Source: Cyrtodaria siliqua (taxonomy: Eukaryota; Mollusca; Bivalvia; Adapedonta; Hiatellidae). From it: DNA of 64,000 nt. Positions 49,201 through 61,200 of the stretch are shown here, piece by piece. Location of the stretch: NCBI GenBank assembly GCA_037043455.1, contig JAWPHD010001214.1:124001-188000 (forward strand), written 5' to 3'. The first letter of the stretch is position 1. Every line of letters starts with the position of its first letter. Both the position numbers and the translations under genes were made by a program. The notes under the pieces are model-generated. The model did no database searches and was not told the DNA's origin. It was given only the letters and a program-made list of their open reading frames with translations.

Positions 49201-52200
49201 TAGAGCATGGTTCCAAACTGTTAGGACAGCATGATGACTTCAGTCTGTGAGACCGTTTGTTACAGTAGAGCATGGTTCCAAACTGTTAGGACAGCATGAT
49301 GACTTCAGTCTGTGAGTAAGACCGTTTGTTACAGTAGAGCATGGTTCCAAACTGTTAGGACAGCATGATGACTTCAGTCTGTGAGACCGTTTGTTACAGT
49401 AGAGCATGGTTCCAAACTGTTAGGACAGCATGATGACTTCAGTCTGTGAGTAAGACCGTTTGTTACAGTAGAGCATGGTTCCAAACTGTTAGGACAGCAT
49501 GATGACTTCAGTCTGTCAGTAAGACTGTTTGTTACAGTAGAGCATGGTTCCAAACTGTTAGGACAGCATGATGACTTCAGTCTGTGAGTAAGACCGTTTG
49601 TTACAGTAGAGCATGGTTCCAAACTGTTAGGACAGCATGATGACTTCAGTCTGTGAGTAAGACCGTTTGTTACAGTAGAGCATGGTTCCAAACTGTTAGG
49701 ACAGCATGATGACTTCAGTCTGTCAGTAAGACCGTTTGTTACAGTAGAGCATGGTTCCAAACTGTTAGGACAGCATGATGACTTCAGTCTGTGAGACCGT
49801 TTGTTACAGTAGAGCATGGTTCCAAACTGTTAGGACAGCATGATGACTTCAGTCTGTGAGTAAGACCGTTTGTTACAGTAGAGCATGGTTCCAAACTGTT
49901 AGGACAGCATGATGACTTCAGTCTGTCAGTAAGACTGTTTGTTACAGTAGAGCATGGTTCCAAACTGTTAGGACAGCATGATGACTTCAGTCTGTCAGTA
50001 AGACTGTTTGTTACAGTAGAGCATGGTTCCAAACTGTTAGGACAGCATGATGACCAGTCTGTCAGTAAGACCGTTTGTTACAGTAGAGCATGGTTCCAAA
50101 CTGTTAGGACAGCATGATGACTTCAGTCTGTGAGTAAGACCGTTTGTTACAGTAGAGCATGGTTCCAAACTGTTAGGACAGCATGATGACTTCAGTCTAT
50201 GAGTAAGACCGTTTGTTACAGTAGAGCATGGTTCCAAACTGTTAGGACAGCATGATGACTTCAGTTTGTCAGTAAGACTGTTTGTTACAGTAGAGCATGG
50301 TTCCAAACTGTTAGGACAGCATGATGACTTCAGTCTGTCAGTAAGACTGTTTGTTACAGTAGAGCATGGTTCCAAACTGTTAGGACAGCATGATGACTTC
50401 AGTACTGTTAGTTTAGACACTTTCTGTCACTTATCAGTGCTTCCGCGAGAGCGCGTTTCTTGCATTTTTGACGCACTAAAATAATCGGCGACGCGACATA
50501 AATCAACATGTGCGTTTTCCGTGACGCAATGAAATTGACTAGGCTAGAAATGAAATACCCGTCAAATTATCATCATAAAACTTGCTTGAAAAGCTTCAAA
50601 TGTAAGGAATCACTACTGAACTTATTTTTATATAATTTACATCTTGGTCTATATTTTGAACAGAAAAAACTAATACCTGTACTTTCATGTTATTGTCGTC
50701 ATCATATTGATCATATTACATCTTATAATTTCATTTCATTTTACTGTTATTATGCTAATCAGAATTAAGCTTTTGTTATGTTTCATTATGTTGTTCATTT
50801 TACAGTGATTATAATGCCATCTTTGTGGCCCATGATTGGAAAATAAAGTTATACATTCTTGGTCTATTTTTAGAACAGGTTAAAATAATGTCTGTACTTT
50901 CCGCGCTATTGTCGTAGTCGTATCGATCGCGTGTATGTGGGTCTGAGTAGGTAGAGGCTTATATAAAAACACCAGCAAATAAAAGCGGTATATGATCATG
51001 ATACGGCCGCTAAAATGGCAGACGAACACAAACTGAAACAACGGCGGTTAACTCTTTTTTTTGCTGACAAATCCACCGAAGATGTCTAATCCACTAATAA
51101 TGCTTACATGTCTATCTGACATCACATGGTCTATTTATCAAAATGCATGTCCAAAAATATAATCCCTATATTTACAAAATGACCCCCTGTTTATTCCATA
51201 GGGGGTCAAGGATGACCCCATTGAGACCTGCAGAAACACTGCTTATGTTTACATATAAAAGTAATTTTTCAGAGAAATCTATGTATCCTGACAATTTTTA
51301 CTCTACATCTATTAGGTTTATACCGCATCCTAGAAATTTGACACCAAAGATTTTTTTGTTTTATATAAATTGTCGAAGTGGACGCGACCTTTTTATAAAT
51401 AGACTAAACAGAGAAATCATTTTGTTTACAACCCCAGTTTCCGTCATGTTTTTTATCGAGTGATAGGTCATGATACAATAAAATTGTATTAATTAAAAAC
51501 ATGTTTGCAAGTCTATTCAACAGTTTCATTGTAAAAATTGTATGTTTGCATTGTTCCATCATTCACCACAATGCACCTGGTAACGTCGGTGTGATATTTG
51601 TCACGTCGTCAGATTACGCTATAACAATGGGTAACTCTGTGTAAATCAAACAGATACAGGTTATACGAGTTGCCTCTCTTTGGTTAAAATATATTATCAC
51701 AGTATATTTTAACTGCGTCCGCTGAAGTGGGATAAAAAATATGTCTTCAGTGCTAAATGTCTGTCAATAAGTAACATTGCGTTTGCAGTGTAAAAACACA
51801 GTCTGCACGACTATCGGGCTATCATGCTAAGAAAATGGTATATTCCGAAACTAAAGAACCGACTAGTTGGAAAAGAAAGTAGTTGGGAAATTTTACAAAA
51901 GATTTTATCATTTTCGTGGCTTAGCTACGGGTGCCCACTGAACCAACTGTTTTGGAAAATCTTACTCTTTTTCCTTCGTAGTCTGGGGGTTCTCTCCAGA
52001 AATTTCTGAAGGCATGTTGTTTTTATTTTGCCACTTGGGGCGATAGGGATAGGGTAATACCCACGCCACACATCATTCTTTTATAAACTTCTGCAGGGTT
52101 GGGACTTGTTTTTATCACTTTTTACGCACGAACGTCATTTAATATATATTGCACATTCAAACAATTTTGAAATTAAATTATATTTCTCACTGTGATAATT

Positions 52201-55200
52201 TAAGTTTATTAGGCAAATGTATCTTACGCCCCTTGTGCACATACAGCCCCCACCCCGCTCACACCCACCCCAAACCCCCTATCAATTTAAATTTCATTTT
52301 AAAGTTGTAAAAGTCTGTTAAGCACCCATAAGGCACTACTATGTTGCTTAAAAACAATGCCTGTCAAACAACTGGATTTCTTAAAAAATATATCAGTATC
52401 TTCAATACAGTTTCAAAACTGCACAAAATGGTGTACTTTCTCAAATTCTAAAAAAACATAATACTTTTATTTTAGAATCAGTGACATCTTCGACACTCTT
52501 TTTCTTTTTTTCAAGGCTTAGCATTTTCATTCCATTTGTGAAAGTAGGCCATGTTGAAAACAAATCTCATTTGATTTCCGTAAAATCTGAACAGTCAAGG
52601 AATCGCTATTACTTACTAGGTTGACTAGGCCGAAACATTTTATGAATACAAGCGATGTAAACATCAAGGTTACGAAAGTGCACATGGTTTCCTTGCAATG
52701 TGATTGGATATTCAGTATCCCAAATTCAACCTACCCCTCTAGGAAATAAGTTACTATTTACAACTTTGTGTCTCGTTCGCGCAGACGCTCATAATTATCG
52801 ATGGAAAAATACCAGCTTTTACTAAATGATAGTCTGATAACCTGGACTGCTATTCACGGAATTTCCAGATCAGATAAATCATTTTAAAGATTTGTTTATC
52901 TAATGGTCCAATCGGACTATGTATTTGTAGCAGTTTGATAGTCCGTACGAAAAAGTTATAGCCTCTGGCTCTGACAATGCGTTTATTTCGCAAACTGAAA
53001 CAGTTTTTAAATGAGAATGATGGAAACTGGGCTTGGACAGAACTGGACCCCAACCAGTGCAATTAATGAATGATGATCAGCTGAAAAAAAGCATTAGATA
53101 TTATAAAATAAGTGCAGTAACGAAAAAAAATTGAAATCCCTCCATGTTATGTTTCTTGGTTGCCAGTTTATGTTGACGCTTGAATCTGCGGTACCTGAAG
53201 CCCGTGATATAGAGACACGTGGTGAGCTGTTCCAACAACTTCTCTCCCTCGCCGACAACGTCCTGGATGGTTACAGCAGCCAGCTGGCATCCCTGTCACA
53301 GAACCCCGACATGGCCGAGTATATGGCACAGATCGATGATAAATACATACAGGAGAGACATACCCTCATTGGTCCTTTTTGTAAGTATCACACCATCTGT
53401 AATAAAAGGCTTTACATTGTTTTGGCAGGAAATAATAGGCTAACTTCATTGAATCTTCATTTCCTCTGCAGACTATTAAGTAATACCCCTAACCAAAGAC
53501 TATCTGTCACTGGCATTGCTACGTAAATACAATTTATTCATTTCATCTGTTCATGACCGTATGACAAATACCCTATGGGTTCTAAATTAACATGACTTTT
53601 GCTCAAACAAGCGCCCCAAACAATAGTATTAAAGATGTCACGTGTCATCTGTTGAGAATTATAGAAATGTTACAGAATTACGTCTTAAGGCTATTCCATT
53701 CAAACACACATGGGACCCCAGGAAAGCACTTTTGAAATGCAAAATCGTGTTTAATTTCAGAAAATAGGGTTCACCTATAGATTTTTATTAAATTGCTTTC
53801 CTGGGGTCTCAGGTATGTTTTAATGGAATAGTCCTTAGCAAATAATAGAAACCAGGATAGTGACCAATCAAAACACTGAACATATAAAGTGTGGGTTCAT
53901 CAAAAACTTTTTAAAAACAATTGCAAATGTATAAAATATAACACCTAACATTATAACATTTAACTTACCAGTGGAACATGAGCAGTATGAAAGGGCTGGT
54001 TCCCTAGCAGAGAAATACTGTGACTTTGAGATGCTCATACGGATATGTGAAGCAACAGGGAACCAGGACAGGATACAGAGGTACCAGCAACAGTTTGCTG
54101 ACAAGGTACAACCGAGTTGTTATTAGCACGATTATACATGCTTTTCTACATCGTCCTCATTTAGTGTAATTATCAAAAGTAAACTTTTAATTACATCATT
54201 GAATTACAGCAGAGGGCTATTCCATTAAAACATGCATGGGTCCCCAGGAAAGTACTTTTAAAATTGAAGGAACACCCACCCATAGATATAAAATCGAGTT
54301 GAAAGAACCAAATTTCAGAAAATAGGGTTCACCTATAGATGTTTATTAAATTGCCTTCCTGGGGTCCCGAGTATGTTTTAATGGAAAAGCCCGGATACAT
54401 CCATGGCTCATAGACACATTTCTAGTTTTTACCTATAAAACAATTATCCAGCAGTCTAAGGTTCTAATAGTTGTTCCGTTTTTGAGTGTAACCAATAACA
54501 CATAGTTGATCTCCCCCGTGTTATGTTTGACTGTTACGTACATGCGTGTAACAACTTTGCAGTCCCATAGAAAGCAGACAGACATTTCCCCTGGCTAGGT
54601 TGATATATCTAACATAAAGTCAATTATCAGTTGTAAACTATAGCTTGATCATATTGCTTTGTGTGGTTGATAGATTAATCAGCTTGTGATCACTGTATAC
54701 ATACATCTATCTTATTTCAGGGGTTTTCGGACTTTCTGTTCTCCTGGTACATGAAAGAAGGTATGTTTGACAATATGTGTTATACCAGTGCTTGGAATTC
54801 CCTTGATTCATCCCTTGCATCTGGTCTTCGTAACCAATTCATAACTCCTGAACCAATTGAAACGTTGTATGAAAGTATCGTTACAAGGCGGAGAGTTGCA
54901 TACTTAATTTATGTATTCAAGTTTATGCAATTTCTTGCTTCTGTTTTTAATTTCTGAACCGCTTGTCAAGATACTGAGATAACATCTGATGTGTATAATT
55001 TATATATATCATCGTTAGATGATTTGTCGCTTACCAAATTCATGGTCAAGGTCAAGCCCTGTCCATAACTCCTTAACAATTGAAATCATGGGATAAACTT
55101 GATGTGTGTATCATCAATAGACAGTATGTCATGCACACAATTAGTCTAATGTCAAGGTCGTAGGTTTAGGTCATGAAGTATTGGTGGCCAGTCCATAACT

Positions 55201-58200
55201 CCTAAACTGCCTCAGATAATGAGATGAAACTTAATGTGTGTGTATGATCAACAGGCGGTTTGTCAAGCACCAAATTCAGTATTATTGTTCAGCCATTTGT
55301 TGGGAAGGGAGGGCTGTAATTTCAACTTGTTTGCTCGTTTCATTTCTAAAAATTATTTAAACTCACTAGAAACATGTTCTGAATCAGTTTCTATATATTG
55401 GTTATTCTCTATACCTTAAATTGAATCTTTAGTACAATTATAAATAATTTATTTTATAATATCAAAAGTAGAAGATGCAGACCAAGATATGACATTTCTG
55501 GCCTTAAATTCCCCAACCATTCTTCAAACTATTTTTAGACGAACCAAGTACTCAAATTTTGTTCACAAATATTTCCATGGCCTTCAACAAGGTTCATACA
55601 GCCTTAAAAAGTCCTTAAATTTCAGAAGTAGCCTTTAAAAGTCCTTAAATCCACTACTGCCTTTAAAAGTCCATAAAAAGTCCTTAAATGCTGACAAAAT
55701 ATCATTAAAGGTCCTTAAATTTCATAATCAGTCGATTATTTATGCAAGAGGAATAATATCTGACGTAGTTTAAAAAAAATCGGCCAAAAAAAAGTAATCG
55801 CCGATAATGTTATGAGTTAAACCGGGCCTTGAAAATGGATTATTAGGGCATTAAAAGTCCTTAAAAAGTCCTTAATGATAATTCTGTATGAACCATGTTC
55901 AAAGATAAACAATCGTATGAAGTTGCTATATATTAGTATTTATCAAACTTATACATAGCAGCTTGAAATGAATGTTTATACTTTAAACTTATAGAAATAT
56001 TTGTGATTGAAATTTGCATACTTGGGCTCAAAGAATATTCTCAAGAATGGTTGGTGAATTCAAGGCCTGGTTTCTATAAATAAACCAATCAGCATTCAAT
56101 TCTAACTATTCAATATAATGCCCGTGTTGAGTGTAAATACTACTACACGTATTACAGGTAAGAGAGGCAGACTACTGTCGCTGCCCCGCCCACAGCAGAA
56201 CCAACTACAGAGCTTCTTACAGAAAGATGAATTCGGCTATCTGAAATGGCTTCACGATATCGAGTGTAAAGACTTCAGATCTGTAAGTAAAGACTAAAGT
56301 CATCAGTAGATTAGACTTTTACTAGTGTCAGTAATGCTTATAGTATTTTTAGAATGTTCAGTCAAAACAGAGCTTATTTAAAATAATTGATCTTATTGCT
56401 ATAGCGATAATGCCCGATTTATTTTTGCATAACACAGGCCATTGTTCATGCAAACGGGTTTAATGATCTTCGACCATCGGTTGGTTTGGAATTTTTCACT
56501 GTCTCCACTTTGGCACTTGAGTGAGAACCAAGGGAGATCATTGCGGCCTAATAACCTCCACATATGTGTTAAGTTGTTTGAATGAATAAGGAATTTTTGA
56601 GATGTTGGATATCATACAGTATTAAACTGTCTAGTCATATTTACTAAACAATAATATAAATATGAATTGCAAATGGTTGTCGTTTTTTATTAACATAGTT
56701 ATTCCAGAGTGTTGTGTCGTAAAACAATAGTTTCTGTGAACTGTTTATAAGTTACGGTATCTATAATTTTTGTCTATCATACTTAAAAGTGCAGATAAGA
56801 ACCATTTTGGAGACAAGGTGCTAGCACATTTAATACACCACATTGATAAAAAGTTTGCTCAGCTCTGTTTAACAAATATGCACAAAGAGTGATTTATATT
56901 TTTTGCTTTCAGGCTCACGAAACATTGCTCGAGTTGGGGAGGAATGAAGTACAATATCTTGCAAAGAAAAAAGTATGTTATAATGTTTTAGCTCAAATAT
57001 TCAAAGAACAGGGGGAGCTATTGTACTCACCCTAGTTTCTGTGTTGGCTTTTGGCAAGCACAGAACTTTAATGGAACTTTGAATATGTCTTCAGTACCAT
57101 CAAGGGCATTGGTAGACACTTGTTTCACGACTGCAATATACTTTAGCAACACTTATGACTTGGAATTGCTGGCTAAAGTTGTTGGCAAGTCCGTGTATCA
57201 AACTCCATTGTCGTATACCAATAAAACTTCAAATATGTCTTCAGTACCATCAAGGGTACTGGTAGGCACATGTTCCCTAACTCTGTATTGCAGTTTAGTA
57301 ATTTTCGACTTACAATTGCTGGTTCAAGTTTTGTGGCAAGCCTGTAAGTCTTGTCAATACAACTTCAGTAAAGCTTGGAATATGACCAGTATCATCGAGA
57401 GCACTGGTCGACACATGTTTCATAACTCTGTATTGCACTAGCTTTAACACACATAATGCTCTTTTTCAACTTGTTTTTCAGTAGCTGCAAGTATTCAGTA
57501 ATGTTTGACATGAATTGAATCTTCAGTATGATCAAGGATACTTAGAGACTGATGTTCCATAACTCTGTATTGCATTTGTAGCAAACTGATAGCTCCTTCT
57601 CGACTTTTGACTTTCTTTTCGTTTTTTTCTTTCTTTTTTGGCAGGTCCATGTATTTCAATACCAACTAGCCGTATATCTGTGAAACTTCAATACAGCTTG
57701 ACAAGTGTTATCAGTATCGTCAAGACACTAATAGACACATGTTCCATAACTCTGTATTTCATTATAGCCCCTTTTTGACGTAGAATTTCTGGGTAAAGTT
57801 TCTTTTGACAAGTCCATGTATTTCAGTACTCACTGGCCATATATCAGTGAATGTGCCCTCAGTATCATCCAAGACACCCAGAGACACATGTTTCTTCTCT
57901 GAAATAATGAAATAAATACTTTTTGGCATGGGAGTATTTTTCTCCAACATGTATCTCTGTGTTGTATTTCAGACATTGTTGAGCCTAAGTAAATTGGCAG
58001 CGCTGTCGGGAGATCTGGATAATGAACAGATGAAAGATACTATTAGAGGTACATTGTCTTACTTGATATTTTAATCAGTTAACTTATATGTGCAAAATTG
58101 TATTTGTGTGTCTTACTCAGTGTCTTAATCAGTTAGCTTATATGTGCAAAATTGTATTACTCATGGTCTTAATCAGTTAACTTATATGTCCATAATTGTA

Positions 58201-61200
58201 TTTGTTTGTCTTACTCGTTGTCAATCAAACTTATATGTGCAGACTTGTATTTGTATTACTCATTGTCAGTCAGTTAACTTATATGTGCACAATTGTATTT
58301 GTCTTACTCATTGTCAGTCAATTAAGTTATAGGTGCAAAATTGTATTTGTTTGTCTTGATCAGTTAACTTATGTGTGCAAAATTGTATTTGTTTTACTCA
58401 TTGTCTTAATCAGTTAAGTTTTATGTGCAAATTTGTATTTGTTTTACTCATTGTCTTAATCAGTTGACTTTTATGTGCATATTTGTATTTGTTGTCTTAA
58501 TCGTTGTCTTTGATTACTACTTCATTCCTTCATCTTTCATCGGTTTTTGCACACAATATGACCTATATGTGTCGACGTGCCCTAAAACACCATTCATTCA
58601 TTAATCGTTGTCTTAATCAGTTAATTTATATGTGCAAACTTGTATTTGTTCTATGCAATTGTAATTTAAAAGAAGGTGTGTTTCTTTAACCCTATGTTGT
58701 TGTTTTTTCCCCTCAGATATTGATGAAGAACAAGAATTGATATTGAATCAAGAAGTATTGCCAGCCGATTTATTAGAGGTAAGATTTTGTTGAAAATCCA
58801 AAATCCCTTCAACAGCTCAAAATAGATGAACTGTAAAAGTATTGATAGGGAATTATAACATTGACATGACAAGTAGCAGGTCCTAAATGAAATAAAATAT
58901 TTATAATACTCCATTTACATTGAATTACACAGGATAATCTTGCACTTCTAAACTGTTATTCTAGTCGGGTTTTGCAGGAATATTAATGGTGATTTTAAGT
59001 AGTCCTAAATGAATTCCTGCAAATTCCAAGATGGCCACCACAGAATATAAGTCTCTGAACACTACTCCTCTAAAACCAAGAGATCTTTACTTAATGATCG
59101 GTATGGAATGAAGGTGATCTTGATAGAGAGAGGTGATCATATCCCTCATGTTATTACAATAGAGCACTTTATGGTATTTGACCTATTGTTTAGACTTGTT
59201 TTTTGTATTAAACATGAAATCTTGTGTATTTCAGAGCATGAATATTGATCCAGAGCATATGAAAGTTTTAACACCAGTTGAATTAATCCAGGTACTGACC
59301 TGCTTTTTTAGCTAGACTTGAAAAATAAGATTTATTTTGTACCCCCGGCGTTGGCATCCATGTCATGTAAAATTTACCTCCCAAGTTGTTATTTAAAGTT
59401 GTTCTGGATGCATGTTCAGGAAACTTTTTATGCAGATTTGTCCTGATGTGGCCCAGTGGATAGCACAGTGGACTTGAAATCCAGAGGATCCTGGTTCAAG
59501 CTTCACCAGAGCCACGAGTTTTGTCGTGTTCTTGTCTTGTCCATCAGATGGGTATGTAAATCAGGCAGTCTATCCTCCGAGCACGGTAAAAACGTAAGGG
59601 GAATCTATTCGATAGTAAGAGTTGGGCAGGTTTTGTCGGATTCCTATGTATTTCTATGTATCCTTCCCCTCTCTCTGGGGTGGCTCTAACTAGCATGTTA
59701 TGTGTTGATGAGCAGTTAAACAACATTCAATTCTATGGTCCTACACTGATTGAGTTTGGAGTCAGTAAGTCAAAGGTTAGGGTTACTTAAATTTATAGCA
59801 CACCAAAATTACAAGTAATTAAATTTTATGTTTTAGTACATCTGTATATGGGGGAACACCTTTCGTATAGGTTTGCTTGTTTAAAGGGGAAATAAGTGTT
59901 GAACATCAACAAAAATTGATCCCATAACAATATATTCCTGCTGATACTGTTTTTACAGATGGTAGTGGTTATTTTACATCAGTCTGACAGACTCACTTCT
60001 TCCATTGTTTTCATAGTCATGTTAGCCAGTAGAGCCTCTGCATGCCCTCTTGTTCCCAGTTCACTTAAAGTTAAGCTATGGTGGGTTCTCACGGTTCTTA
60101 TTTGTCTTTACAACGATTAAAAGGGGAATAACTCAGGTTCTTGTTTAATATTTTGATGTGTTATTTTCCAAGGGTCACAACTCCTGTGATCTTGTTCAGA
60201 TTATTGGAGAGTGTTCACTTGTAATCCTAACAGCTTTGGAATGTGATGTAATTGAAAGGAAACTTCCCTTGTGACCACTGGGTTGCTGGTTTGAGCTGTG
60301 GTAAAATAAACAGAGGGGTCTTCACTATACATTTTGCCACACTGATAAGTATCATCATACGATTCTCATATGATTCTCATATTATATACTTATATAAAAG
60401 GAGAAATAAATGATACTTACATAAAACCTTAATATAAGAATCATTTAACTCTTAGCCTGCTAATGGCGACTACAATAGCGTTTGCATCCAGTGTAAACCC
60501 AGATCAGCCAGCGAGCGATCAGGGTTTACAATGTCTGACTGCTGATCAGTCATTTTATCCCAAAACACCCCTTTGTCACATAAATGGAATGGTCTTAATT
60601 CAAAGAAAGAACAGTCCATTATATATTTGTAGCAGGTTGAGGGCTAATTATCTTATGTCATTATTTAAAAGTTGACATATATTTTTTTCAGGAAAATTAT
60701 ATGAAAATACATGCGTTTTAAAAACAATTTTATGAATTTATTGACGTAAGAAAATGATATGAAACTCCTATTATATAAATATCATATGAGACGTTTTTTT
60801 ATTTGAGGGAGATATGTTGCTTCTTTATATTAAAATAATATGACAATCACGTTTCTCATGTGAGAATACATGCATTGAAAAACTACTCTGAACAACCGCA
60901 TATATTTTGATGGCTTGAACACCAAATCAATTAAAATAAAAAAAGTTTGATGTCTCATAAGCTTGTAGATTTTTTTTTAATAATATTAGGACTTCTACAA
61001 GTCGGGTAATACATTTGATTAGTCGTTCCCCTATATATCCATAGGTAATCAAGATACCTTATGTAATATAATACTGGTACAATATGTTATTGTTTTATTT
61101 CACCCTCTAAGGTCACTGTCCTAATGTAGCCTAACATATATTGTAGCAGACATAAAAGCCATTTTTTATTTCACCCTGTGAGGTTGCTGTTCCAATATAA

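Noticed and set aside
47884..53166. A missing NUP133 microexon between exons 22 and 23
   Set aside because: ITKQ joined to [12 protein letters not shown] aligns with the human IIRQHEIVLKVAYPQA stretch without a gap, so no residues need to be supplied.
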